The notes beneath the pieces are model-generated. The model was not told the DNA's origin, did no database searches, and saw nothing but the letters and a program-made list of their open reading frames with translations. The position numbers and the translations under genes are program-made. From Triglochin maritima (taxonomy: Eukaryota > Streptophyta > Magnoliopsida > Alismatales > Juncaginaceae), in assembly GCA_963682175.1 (NCBI GenBank), contig OY821791.1, forward strand, positions 22,909,826 to 22,973,825: a stretch of DNA of 64,000 nucleotides, given 5' to 3'. This document shows positions 21,955 to 32,999 of the stretch, piece after piece; the first letter of the stretch is position 1, and every line of letters starts with the position of its first letter.

Positions 21955-23165
21955 TGATGCATTGCATACATTGCATCAAATGTCTTTCATTTAGATTAAT
22001 TTTATATCAATAAAAGCTACTAAGGTATGTGTTTAGTCCTATTTACAGAATACAGGGACCTGAATGCAAATTACCCACATCCCGAGCATAAACGCGTGCA
22101 AAAGACTCATTTCTATCATAAAGACCAAGCTCAAGATTATCAGGTTTCAAATGGAAATGTATCCAAGCATAAAAGTATTCAAGATCTAATTACAAAAAAC
22201 AACAAGGACTTAAGCACAACAGTAGCCGGGGACATAATTGCAAGAAGCCAATGACCTAATTGCAAATACCGAGTAGCTTTTATTATTATGGAGAAAATCT
22301 AAAGAAAAATCAATGTGGATCTCCAAATATATAAAGGAATAAATTCGGAGCTCAAAAGAATGGAAAGAATCAATCCAGACGCGCAAAGGAGGATCAAATC
22401 ATACCATAAACATTCAGCTAAAATCCAGATTTAATCCGACTCCATTGTGCGGTGTTTCCGCCGCACAACACACACAATGTGCGGCGATTCCGCCGCCCCC
22501 TAGGCGATCCGTGTGCTCAAATTTTGTCCAGTCGTGTCTGGACACGTGTACTTTCCAATTCTATACCTAGGTCCATTGTATCGGCTATAAATAGCCCTGA
22601 AACGATGTTGTGATGGTCCCTTAGCTTATGTTCTAGTTTTTATTCCTTAGTTTAATAAATTTCTGTTGTTTTATTTCTTGTTTTTAGTTTTCTTTTGTAG
22701 TTTCTCTAGGACCCCTTCTTCCTCCCTCCATCTATGAGTTTCTAACTCTTTCCAAAGGGTGGAGGTGACGAATTTAGGGTGAAGAGAAGAAGAATAAAAG
22801 TTATTATTTTAATTTCGTGTTAGTATATTTTGATTACTTGAGTTTATGTTAAATCATTTATCATGTAATGCTTTATAACTAATATGATTTATTATAAGTT
22901 TCTGAATTCTCTAATCTAAACCCGATATCTAAACCTCCACCCAACGGAATTCACCATCTTTGTTCTTGTTTTAGTTTTAATTGTTCATGTTCCTTGCTTT
23001 AGATAATTAAAACCCAAAAATCTCAAAACCAACTTATTTCTCCCTCTTCCTTTCCCTTAATCGAAAATCACACAAATAACAAATCTCTCCCTCCTTGTGT
23101 TCGACCCGTATTTGCCACATCTTCATTGACGCCGTGCATTTGCGGTATAAATTTAATTCTCATCA
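21955..23165 (+). repeat. 5' LTR of the Athila-type element
   Basis: Starts TGATGCATTGCATAC, ends TTAATTCTCATCA; the termini form the inverted repeat TGATG/CATCA. U3 holds two GC-rich hairpins at 22447-22466 and 22481-22496. Confidence 0.95.
22586..22594 (+). promoter_or_regulatory. TATA box of the 5' LTR
   Basis: TATAAATAG, about 90-100 bp downstream of the U3 hairpins. The same sequence is in the 3' LTR at about 28744-28752. It would drive transcription of the element's genomic RNA. Confidence 0.75.
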
Positions 23166-23171
23166 AGTTTT

Positions 23172-23188
23172 TGGCGCCGTTGCCGGGG
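23172..23188 (+). other. Primer-binding site, tRNA-Asp
   Basis: TGGCGCCGTTGCCGGGG is a perfect 17-nt complement of the 3' end of plant tRNA-Asp(GUC). It lies 6 bp after the LTR. Confidence 0.95.
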
Positions 23189-24612
23189 AGGCGACGCAGA
23201 TTTTGTTTTCTGTTGATTTCGATTCTATTCTGTTTATCTTGTGCGCGATCTAAGTATTTGGATTTGTGTTTCAGGAGACAACAGAGTGCGCGGTGAAATC
23301 CGGGCACATTCTGAGCAACAAGGGCGGCGGAATCGCCGCATATCAAGAAGAAACTGCGGCGGAATCGCCGCACATTAGAGGCTTCTGGGCTTTAAATTTT
23401 TCTGGGGTCGTCTCCATCTCTGGGTGGACGCGTAGAGCATCTGGAATGTTCGAGAGTGGGCGGTGAACCCGACTGAGCATTGCGTAGGTAACCTTTGTTG
23501 CCTTTTTCCTCGTACTTTCTAGTTTCGGAAAATTTCCTTTTATTAGAATTCCAAATGTTAGGGCAAAAATTTCATAATTGGCAATAATTCAACTCTGACC
23601 TAAAATTGGCAAAATTAGAAAGGCCTTAGTGCATGCATCATTTAGTGTTTTGTTTGCATTATTGTTGCTAAATTTTTGCAAATTAATTTTTGTTGAAGAG
23701 TGCTGGAGTCAAGGTACGTGCACGAGTTTTATCGATTGCATTTAAGCATATAATTTAGTTTACATACAACCTTGCAATTGCCCCCCACTAAAGACCATTG
23801 TTTGACTATCTTTGCTAGATCTAAGTTAAACTATCTTAAGGGCAACTCCGTAGGCAAAGATACGGTGGGGATTTCACCACCCTTCCGTAGCCCACAAATC
23901 ACAATCCTAAAGTGTCACCCAAGCCTTAAATTAAAATCAATTAGACATTGACCCCTAAGGACTCGAACTCAATTAAGGAGAAGAATTGGTTTGACTTGCT
24001 ATGACCTGAAGCCGATCGAATTTAAGTTGGTGTCTAGAAAGTGTTTTTGTGTTGACGTAAGTCTTCCAAGCGAAGTGGTTGTCTAATTGGCACCGACTCT
24101 GTCGGAAGCGCCCCCACTAGCTATACACTGCCTGACCAATTTGGTTTGATTAGTGAGGGAGGTGAATCAAGCAAATCAATTCGACTCAACCAGTTAGGAG
24201 TCGTCTAGATTTAAGCGACACTAGGTCTAGGATTGTTTGCACCGTGCTTTCTTAGGAAATTTCTGACCGACCCTCTTTTCTATCTTTAGAGTTAAGTTTC
24301 CCTTCTCATCTGAGTCTTCTTTCTCTTCTCACCTCAATTCTCTAGATTAGGATTCCTTTCTCATGTTTCCCCATTCTATTGTTTGTTTTCCTTTTGAAAA
24401 AAAAATATATAAAAAAAACGAAAAAACATTTGTAATTAATTCTTGAAATTAAATTTGGAATTTAAATTTCGAATTTGAATTCAAAAATTGATTAAACTCG
24501 GTGCACTCAGATTTGGATTTGGGACTTGAGTAATCGACTCTCACGAGTTCATCTAGATTCCAGTCTGGAACTTAGCCCCAATCCATCTGCTACACCACCT
24601 CACCCAGATCCA
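23189..24612 (+). other. Leader of the Athila-type element
   Basis: Non-coding in practice. Two copies of GCGGCGGAATCGCCGC-type hairpin sequence lie at 23326-23340 and 23358-23373, inverted relative to the LTR's. GTTAGGAGTCGTCTAG at about 24200 is shared with the other Athila-related leaders. The frame of gag is open from 24496 but has no ATG before 24613. Confidence 0.7.
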
Positions 24613-25920
24613 ATGGGTGAGAATGTTGTCAACCCGCCCATAACTCTGAGGGATCGATGCTACCCAGCGATGGCTGCTCAGCCATCGTGCATCGTTATGC
24701 CCACCATACCGGGTCGCGACTTCGAACTTAAGGCACAATACATGAGTATGTTGCCTAAGTTCACCTCTAGAGAATTTGAGGAAATCTGTTATCTTATGCA
24801 ATACCAGCATATCCCTGAGGAGGCAGTGCGTCTGAAATTCGTGCCTCTAGCACTGAAGGACGACGCTAAGAAATGGCTATATAGTCTAGCCGAAAGATCC
24901 ATTAGAAGTTTGGCTGAGTTTGTTCAAGTATTCCTGAAAACATATTTCCCCAACCATAAGACTATGAGGATTAAGAATGAAATTGTTGCATTCGTTCAGT
25001 CTGAGAGCGAGCCGTTCTATTCCTATCTAGAAAGTGTGCTGACCCAATGCCCTCATCACGGAATTCCAAGATGGCAATTATGCCAAATTATTTATGAGGG
25101 ATTGACACCCACATCTAGGGTTATGGTAGAATCCGTAAGCCAAGGGAACTTCATGCCGAAAAATGAAAATGATGCCTGGACTTTTCTTGAGGATTTAGCT
25201 GAAAACATTATGCAATGGGACAATGCTAGAACACCGCTTAACCCGAGTATTGGATCTAGAATAGCAAGTCAACCCAAACCAGGTGTCTTAGCTGTAGATG
25301 CCAATGTAGCGGCTGAAGCAAAACTAGCTACCCTTATGCGTAGAATGGAAAGTCTAGAGCTACAAACCCAAACCCGAGTGAATCAAGCCTCGTCTATCCC
25401 TTGCTCTAGATGTGGTCAGACTGGTCATTTAATGGAGGATTGTGCGGACTGGGAACAAGTTAATGCCACGTTTAACCATGCTAGAAATGACCCATACGCA
25501 ACAACCTATAACTCGAGTTGGCGTAATAATTCCAATTTCTCATCAAACCAACAAGGTCAATCTCCTAGACAACAACCAAACCCGTATAACCAAAATAATA
25601 CATCATCTGGGTTTAGTAACAATGGCGATCATGAGGTTAGGTTGACAAGCTTGGAAAATTTGATGAAAACCTTTATACAAACAACCAACCAGACCTTCCA
25701 ATGGCTAGAGACACAAGTCAGCCAACTCGCGCAAATTGTAGGTGCAAGAGAAAAGGGTCAATTTCCAAGTCAACCTGAGGTGAATCCAAAATCTAATAAT
25801 TCATATCAGCCCTATCAACCACCTTCAGGAAATGACAACCCTAGACCGGTTCAAATGGTTAATGAGGAAGGACTGTTCCAACAAATAAATGCAGTAGTAT
25901 CATTACGGTCCGGAAGATAA
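24613..25920 (+). CDS. gag: Athila-type Gag polyprotein
   Basis: The first in-frame ATG after the TAA at 24493 is at 24613, giving about 435 residues to a TAA at 25918. It forms the capsid that packages element RNA. The retrotransposon gag domain spans residues of about 55-205: a conserved LKDDAKKWLYSL and a FLKTYFPNHK core are seen. A CCHC knuckle, CSRCGQTGHLMEDC, lies near residue 264. A Gln/Asn-rich linker, a helical segment (MKTFIQTTNQTFQWLETQV) and the lineage motif LRSGR follow. The frame continues after the stop straight into protease, so gag and protease were one polyprotein, or use read-through. The reading frame is intact. Confidence 0.9.
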   Translation: MGENVVNPPITLRDRCYPAMAAQPSCIVMPTIPGRDFELKAQYMSMLPKFTSREFEEICYLMQYQHIPEEAVRLKFVPLALKDDAKKWLYSLAERSIRSLAEFVQVFLKTYFPNHKTMRIKNEIVAFVQSESEPFYSYLESVLTQCPHHGIPRWQLCQIIYEGLTPTSRVMVESVSQGNFMPKNENDAWTFLEDLAENIMQWDNARTPLNPSIGSRIASQPKPGVLAVDANVAAEAKLATLMRRMESLELQTQTRVNQASSIPCSRCGQTGHLMEDCADWEQVNATFNHARNDPYATTYNSSWRNNSNFSSNQQGQSPRQQPNPYNQNNTSSGFSNNGDHEVRLTSLENLMKTFIQTTNQTFQWLETQVSQLAQIVGAREKGQFPSQPEVNPKSNNSYQPYQPPSGNDNPRPVQMVNEEGLFQQINAVVSLRSGR

Positions 25921-26994
25921 ATTGATAATAATGTGGTAAATCCTAGAACTTCTAATCAATCTAGCCATCAAGCACCCACATATGACTTAACCATTGAACC
26001 TGATGTCCATTCTGAAATGCCCAACCCACCTACTCAAACTGAACCCATAGCTCAACCTGAGCGAGTCTATGTTCCTAAAGCTCCATTCCCCAATAGACTC
26101 AAGAAGAACTCAAGTGCACAAATGGAGAAAATCTTGGAAGTATTTAAGCAAGTTAAGGTGAATATTCCACTCTTAGATATGATTCAACAAATACCTGCTT
26201 ATGTTAAATTCCTAAAAGATTTGTGCACTAAAAAGAGAAAAACGAACGTACCAAAGAAGGCATTCTTAACTGCAAACATAAGCTCTATTTTGTCCAACAC
26301 ATCTCCTATAAAATATAAGGATCCTGGGTGTCCCACAATTTCATGTGCAATAGGAGATACTTATATCAACAAAGCCCTTCTAGACCTTGGTGCTAGTGTT
26401 AACCTACTCCCATTCTCTGTCTACGAGCAACTCAACCTTGGTCTACTAAAACCCTCTAAGACAACTCTTCAATTTGCTGACTGCTCTATTAAGAAACCAA
26501 GAGGTGTAGTCGAGGACGTTTTGATCAAGGTGGGTGACTTCATTTACCTAGTGGATTTTGTCGTTCTAGACACTGAACCTGTTGTCGATCCTAAGAGACA
26601 AATCTCTGTAATACTAGGCAGACCCTTTTTAGCCACTTCTGAAGCATTAATAAACTGTCGAAATGGGCTCATACAATTATCTTTTGGGAACTTAAAAGCT
26701 GAATTTAATATCTTTCATGTTGATAGTGAGCCAGAAATAATATGCAATCAAAGTGATGTTGTGATGAGAGCACGTATCTATCAGATTTCTGAATCAAATA
26801 AATCATCACAAAATCAAAAAGGAAGTAAGAAAAAGGGGAGTAATTCTTCGACACACCCACCATCACTCGAGCAAATAAGAGAACCAATACATGTGTGGGG
26901 TGTGGAATATGTGCCTCAGTGTAACATGTGGACCAATCCAACTGGATACATGCACCAACATGGTGTCATTCAATCCAGTTCTGACTATGGTTGA
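25921..26994 (+). pseudogene. Athila-type aspartic protease, in frame after a stop
   Basis: It is the same frame as gag, separated only by the TAA at 25918-25920. The retropepsin-like centre is ALLDLGASVNLLPFSVYEQL, the Athila/Tat version of the D-T/S-G active site, with ILGRPFL as the flap-distal motif. It would cleave Gag. After the protease comes a Lys/Ser-rich stretch and an EPIHVWGVEYVPQCNMW tail ending at 26994; I do not recognise this tail. RT should follow but does not. With no start of its own it depends on read-through, or is dead. Confidence 0.8.
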
Positions 26995-28097
26995 CTCTGA
27001 GCAAATTTAACCCCTCTACCGCAAGTTGATTCAGGTAATACGTGCATTTGCTTTTTCTTTGCATACATTGAGGACAATGCATGATTTAGGTGTGGGGGGG
27101 GGGGGGTATTTATCTATCTATCTATTTTATTTCTCTGTTCTTTTAAAATAAATAAAAAATAAATAAAAAACAAATCAATGTTCCATGACATAGCTTAAGA
27201 TTGAACTACCAAAACCCGCGTACAAATTGCATTGAGTTTTTTCTCCTTATTATATAGTTCTGCTTGGAGAAATTATGACATAAATCTAAGTTCCAAAGAA
27301 ATAACCCATGGCCCTTTAAGACATGTATGCACTTAAATTGGATGAATCAAATCTTTGAAGTGGTTGATAAAAAGCAGAGGTTGAGGAAAATATACCGGGA
27401 TGTGTGGACTTCTAATAGCAATTAAGCCTTGAGGAAAATAAAAGTAAAAATAAAGGAATAAAGTGAGGAAAACACATTTTGCAAAATGATTACAAAAGCC
27501 CAAGCCTTTGAGTCACTGGTCCGTAGGGGTATCTTGAAACCCGGTAACTTGAGTCTGCCAGCTCGGGATTATCGACCAAACTCGCTACACGAATGCAAAA
27601 AGGGTAAAAGTGTTAGAAAAAGCAAATGTGTTGAATCACGGAAAAAGAAAAAAAATACTTTAAGATACTCAAGGCCCAAAGCTAAAAGAATGATCCATGC
27701 CATGGTTGATCCGAATGATACTTCACCACCAGAGGAGGCGTGTAAAATAATTTAAGTGATATCATGTGTAGAAGTGTTAGTGGTGTGAGTGTTGGAGGAA
27801 CAAAGACCAAGTCAAATTTTTTTATGAGATAAACTTATATAATGAGGATGCAAGAATTCTAAGTGAGATGTATAAGGTTGAGGTGGGGATATTGAGAACT
27901 ATTAATGAAATTTTGATTTAAGACTTTGTGGGTGTGTCAACTGAAAACCCTCACGAGACAAAACTCGTTCTCTAAGGAAACTTGGAGGTTTAAAGGCTTG
28001 TTGCACATGCTAAGTGCAACCGTGATTCCTACGAAAGTTAGGATTTCCCTGTTTTTATTTTTCTTATATTCTGTTTTGCTAGGGACTAGCAAAATCT
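26995..28097 (+). other. 3' region of the Athila-type element
   Basis: It opens with TTGAGGACAATGCATGA and a run of 13 G (27094-27106), then (TATC)n. A Lys-rich 89-residue frame (27486-27755) has no known domain and is probably chance. GTTGCACATGCTAAGTGCAA at about 28004 is shared with the minus-strand element near its polypurine tract. No polymerase remnants. Confidence 0.7.
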
Positions 28098-28112
28098 AGG
28101 TGGTGGGGTATT
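28098..28112 (+). other. Polypurine tract
   Basis: AGGTGGTGGGGTATT immediately precedes the 3' LTR and would prime plus-strand synthesis. Confidence 0.75.
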
Positions 28113-29321
28113 TGATGCATTGCATACATTGCATCATATGTCTTTCATTTAGATTAATTTTATATCAATAAATGCTACTAAGGTATGTGTTTAGTCCTAT
28201 TTACAGAATACAGGGACCTGAATGCAAATTACCCACATCCTGAGCATTAACGCGTGCAAAAGACTCATTTCTATCATAAAGACCAAGCTCAAGATTATCG
28301 GGTTTCAAATGGAAATGTATCCAAGCATAAAAGCATTCAAGATCTAATTACAAAAAAGAACAAGGACTTAAGCACAAAAGTAGTCGTGGACATAATTGCA
28401 AGAAGCCAAGGACCTAATTACAAATCACGAGTAGCTTTTATTATTATGGAGAAAATCTAAAGAAAAATCAATGTGGATCTCCAAATATATAAAGGAATTA
28501 ATTCAGAGCTCAAAAGAATGGAAAGAATCAATCCAGACGCGCAAAGGAGGATCAAATCATACCATAAACATTCAGCCAAAATCCAGATTTTATCCGACTC
28601 GATTGTGCGGTGTTTCCTCCGCACAACACACACAATGTGCGGCGATTCCTTCGCCCCCTAGGCAATCCGTGTGCTCAAATTTTGTCCAGTCATGTCTGGA
28701 CACGTGTACTTTCCAATTCTATACTTAGGTCCCTTGTATCGGCTATAAATAGCCCTGAAACGATGTTGTGATGGTCCCTTAGCTTATGTTCAAGTTTTTA
28801 TTCCTTAGTCTAATAAATTTCTGTTGTTTTATTTCTTATTTTTAGTTTTCTTTTGTAGTCTCTAGGACCCCTTCTTCCTCCCTCCATCTATGAGTTTCTA
28901 ACTCTTTCCAAAGGGTGGAGGTGACGGATTTAGGGTGAAGAGAAGATGAATAAAAGTTATTATTTTAATTTCGTGTTAGTATATTTTGATTACTTGAGTT
29001 TATGTTAAATCATTTATCATGTAATGCTTTATAAGTAATATGATTTATTATAAGTTTCTGAATTCTCTAATCTAAACCCGATATCTAAACCTCCACCCAA
29101 CGGAATTCACCATCTTTGTTCTTGTTTTAGTTTTAATTGTTCATGTTCCTTGCTTTAGATAATTAAAACTCAAAAATCTCAAAACCAACTTATTTCTCCC
29201 TCTTCCTTTCCCTTAATCGAAAATCACACAAATAATAAATCTCTCCCTCCTTGTGTTCGACCCGTATTTGCCACGTCTTCATTGACGTCGTGCACTTGTG
29301 GTATAAATTTAATTCTCATCA
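28113..29321 (+). repeat. 3' LTR of the Athila-type element
   Basis: Collinear with the 5' LTR over its whole length. The hairpins have decayed here: TTCCTCCGCAC for TTCCGCCGCAC, and GATTCCTTCGCC for GATTCCGCCGCC. Many differences are C-to-T or G-to-A, as expected from methylated cytosine. Confidence 0.95.
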
Positions 29322-29326
29322 GTATC
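29322..29326 (+). other. Target site duplication, right copy
   Basis: GTATC, identical to 21950-21954. Confidence 0.9.
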
Positions 29327-30292
29327 CTAGTCCTTGCTTTTCTAAGGATTGAATTGGACTACCAAGCAACATGTCTAGCATCTTCTTTCATTTTGGAAAT
29401 TTCTCAAGATCAATACTCAATTCCGTATTTTATTTCCTAAGATCTTGTATTTACTTAGCATAAGATTTATCATTTAGAGCTTTCAGGCTATTGTCTTCCA
29501 AGACAAGCTTATCAACTTCATTTGATAATACTTTTGTGCCTTAATAGCTCACATTTTTCAAGTAATTCACGAAAGGAATCATGTAATTCATGATATGAGT
29601 TGGAGTCATGAGTTCGATCAGAATAGCTCTTCTTCTCCAAATGTGGTGACTTGACAAGTGTTGGGCTCGTCATGCGCACTTGATGAAGAGACACTAGACA
29701 TATGTCCATCAAATGATGAGCTTCTTCATTTTCCGACTCACTTGATGAACCAAATGATGAATTGGATGATCCATCCCAAGTTGCTTTGAGGGCCTTTTTC
29801 TTTTCCTTGTCCCTCTTCTCTCTTCTTTTCAACCTCCTTTTAGTTTCCTTCTTTTCTCTTCTCTTCTTCTCTTCTTCTCTTGTCCTTCCATAAATTTGAT
29901 TAAGGGGAAATCTTTCTTTATGTGCCCAACTTTGTCACATTCATAACAAGTGGGACCTTTGGAGCTTTCTCCTCAATTCCTTCTCTTTCTTTAGAATTTT
30001 TCTTTCACCCAACGCTTCTTCAACCTCTTGACCATCATTGCAAGCTCCTCATCCACGCTTCATGATGAGATTCTTGAGTTGTATCACATTTGCTAATTCT
30101 CCCATACTCTAGAGTATATACTCCGCATGCAAATATGTTCATGAGTTTAGTATTCATTTTAGCATCGACAATTATATTGTCGGTTAATGTTGCTAATTGT
30201 TCATTAGTGGGTGGAACATATTCAACACCAAGAAAAGTTCCACATTTTTAAGAAGATAGATTGGATGTAAATCCTCATTCTATTTTAGCATC
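29327..30292 (-). pseudogene. gag: Copia-2 gag pseudogene
   Basis: Minus-strand relative of the copia-1 gag. From the right: a VEYVPPTNEQLATLTDN segment, an internal deletion joining it to DEELAMMVKRL, a zinc knuckle CYECDKVGHIKKDF whose last Cys is Phe, a Lys/Arg/Glu-rich stretch, HDSFRELLEKCELLRHK, and the LDMLLGSQ motif at the left edge. It is cut at 29322 by the Athila-type element and begins abruptly at 30292, head to head with copia-3. Confidence 0.8.
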
Positions 30293-30918
30293 CACATTTT
30301 GAAGGAAGTAAGGTATCCTTTAACTATTGTTCTATTAGATCATGCTCAACTAAGTCTTATTATAATGATAGCTCACATTCTAGTGGTAATGAAGAAACTT
30401 ATACATATGACGAGCTTGAAAATGCATTTAATGACTTAGTTAAACAATATGAGATCATTTGTGACAAAAAAAAGAATGCTAGAAAATTGATAAATGATCT
30501 CTAAAGCCAAATTGAATCAATCATGCATGAGATAAATGAGGTGCTTGCTAAAATTGAAACTAATGCATTAACTCTTTAATGTTTAAAAGCAACACCCATT
30601 GATAGTGAACAACTAGATCTTCAAGCTTGCAATGTGCAATTAAGAAAAGATTTAGAAAAATTCACTAATGGAACTGAGATGCTTAACATGCTTTTAGGAA
30701 GTCAAAGGCAATTCTTGCAAAACCATGGTTTAGGATATAATGATTCATATGTTAAAAACCATGTAATTCATACAACTTTAAATGGAAATCACTTAGTTGT
30801 AAAACATAGTTCTTCAAGTGTGTGGGCTCCTAAAACCAAAATAGTTTGGGTTCCCAAAGCTAACATTCAAGGACCCAAAGTTGTTTGGGTACCTAAATCT
30901 ACAGTTGTAGGTGTGTGA
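30293..30918 (+). pseudogene. gag: Copia-3 gag, C-terminal part
   Basis: Opens with SYYNDSSHSSGNEETYTYDE, then LENAFNDLVKQYEI. Stops break the 30300-30630 stretch. A block of 95 codons to a TGA at 30916 carries NMLLGSQRQFLQNHGLGYN and repeated VWVPK motifs, the spacer that normally leads into protease. The element then jumps to its 3' end, so all of pol is deleted. Confidence 0.75.
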
Positions 30919-31548
30919 GGAGGAAATCGGTGGTGACTGGGCAAGCTTGAGAGTCAAAATTCAACGCCGGTTGCATCACCAAATGGAGATTGGAACCAAT
31001 TCAAAGCTTCAAAGTGGGTATAACTTCTTAACCTCTAAATTTCTTGAATAAATTGGTTCTAGTCTAGGTTTTATATGCTTAATTGACAAATCATAAACTC
31101 ATTCATTGCAAATATTTAAGTTTGAATCACATCCAATATTTTAGTGTCAAATTTATAAATGGATGTCAAAAAGGAGAGATTAAACATCACATGCCTTTTG
31201 TTAATATATTTGCTTGATGTTCAAAATGGGAGAAATAGAATTGAACTTAATAAAAAAATCATATTTATATTGATAGGGTGAGCTTATTGAATATCATTTT
31301 CTTTAGTGTAATGAAGTGCAAAATTGAGGGGGAGCAACTTCATTACAAGACATCCAAAACTCAATGCTTAAATATTATAATTTTTTATGGATGTCAAAGG
31401 GGGAGAGATAATAAGGGGGTAACTTGAAATTTGAGTTTAATTGAACAAAAACTATGCACATCCATAGGGGGAGCACTTATATGCATAATTTACACTCTAA
31501 AAATTCCAAGTATTTAGATATAGGTTGCAATCATCAAAAGGGGGAGAT
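30919..31548 (+). other. Copia-3 3' region with repeated polypurine tracts
   Basis: Purine tracts of the AAAGGGGGAGA type occur at 31168-31179, 31223-31235, 31326-31334, 31396-31408, 31413-31419, 31466-31473 and 31536-31547. The last one abuts the LTR. Multiple conserved polypurine tracts are a described Sirevirus trait, which is the main ground for the lineage call. Confidence 0.7.
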
Positions 31549-32981
31549 TGCTGACTTTTTGGCTTTAATCTATGTTTTGATGACTAATCAACCTAATCTT
31601 AATTATAATCAATGTAGAGTAGCACACATATTGCATTGCATATTTATTGTTATGTGCTAACTTCTATAGGTGATCAAGACTCAAGAAAGAAAGGATTCAA
31701 GTCAAGACATGTAATCAAGCTCATTTGAAAACATGTAATTTGCATTTCTTTGGGTCTTAAAAACCTTGTGTAATTGAGCATACTTGAGTTAAAACCTACT
31801 CAAACACAAACTAGGTTCCTTACAGAAGTCACAAACAAATTTCATATAATTTCGACTTCAATAGATCACCCAAACTTAGACCGGAAAATACCAAACCTTA
31901 ACCTGAAGTGTCTGTCCACATTCGGTTGACCGAAACATACCGTTTACTCGACCGACTGATCAATTACCCAGTTAGTGTTTTACTACCTGGTTTCGGTCGA
32001 CCATGTATACCTTTTCGGTCGATCGTATAAACACAATTTATCCGACCGTTAGATTCATAGCATTATACCCAATGGTCGTATTCGTATTTCCATATACCCC
32101 AAAATACATTTAGTGTATCAGTCGACCGAGGACCTTGTTCGGTCGATCGAACTTATGATATCTCGACAAACCCAAAGTGCCTGTCGGTTTTCGATCGACT
32201 GTGGACCTTTGTTTTGGTCGACCGAATTCGATCTTGTTTGATCGACAACTTAAGTGTACTTAAGTCATAGCCTTTGGCGTTCGACCGTTCCTTAACCGGT
32301 CGACCGAACCGTGGCCAAAACTACCCAACGGTCGACCGAACTTACCGATCCGGTCGATCGAATTTCTGCAGAATTGCATTCTGCAAGTTTATGTTTTTGT
32401 TGTCTTCCACAATCATTTACCAAACTTGTCCCAACGGCTATAACTCACTTAGAGCTTATAAATAGGTGTTGCTATGACACAATTACACATCTCTTACACC
32501 TAAGAGAAACTCCCAAGTCTCCCAATCCCCAAATCTACTCTCCAAGCCTAAACTTTCACACTTTAGTTTCAATTCCACATCCTAAGTTAAGTGTGATCAA
32601 ATTAGAGAGTGTGTTCCACTCAACATCTCAGTCGTAAAGAAGCAAGGACTTCGGTGAAAGCCAGAAGTGTTCCTCTCGGATTGTGAGAGAAGAAAGTCAA
32701 GTCGCGAGGGTGTTCGGGGAGCTTGTTTTGTAAAAGGTTTAATCACGACCCAGAACGAAGTTTATAGTGAAGACATGAGCGGAGCTCGAGGGAGATGGAG
32801 CGGAGCTTGCAAGAGAGGAAGTAGGCGGGAGACCGAACCTCTATAAAAATCCGGTGTCATCATTGTAGTTTGCTTTACTTGCTTGTATTTGTTTAGATTC
32901 TGCTGTGCATTGTTTGATTGTTTAAACAAGTAGGCAATTACCCTAATAGTGATTAGAATTAGAGACCCTCACGATCCTACA
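31549..32981 (+). repeat. 3' LTR of copia-3 (Sirevirus-like)
   Basis: Starts TGCTGACTTTTTGG directly after the last polypurine tract and ends near GATCCTACA. The U3 part (31915-32370) contains about a dozen variants of the palindrome TTCGGTCGACCGAA. The R/U5 part matches 663-1032 of copia-1. A TATA-like TTATAAATAGG is at about 32457-32467. Confidence 0.7.
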
Positions 32982-32999
32982 AAATATTGATTTTGTCTT

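Larger units (their letters stand above)
21955..29321 (+). mobile_element. Complete Athila-type element with gag and protease only
   Basis: Structure: TSD, 5' LTR (1211 bp), primer site, leader of 1.4 kb, gag, protease, 1.1-kb 3' region, polypurine tract, 3' LTR (1209 bp), TSD. RT, RNase H and integrase are absent, and the protease frame passes straight into the 3' landmark at about 27069. By hand alignment the LTRs differ at about 38 positions plus one 2-bp gap, roughly 3%, so the insertion is fairly young. Athila lineage is inferred from the tRNA-Asp primer site, the LRSGR and DLGASVNLLP motifs and the GAGGACAATGCATGA-plus-G-run landmark. Mobility would need enzymes from another element. 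Confidence 0.9.

Noticed and set aside
27486..27755. Lys-rich 89-codon frame in the Athila-type 3' region
   Set aside because: No domain, no conserved counterpart in the related elements; probably chance in A-rich DNA.
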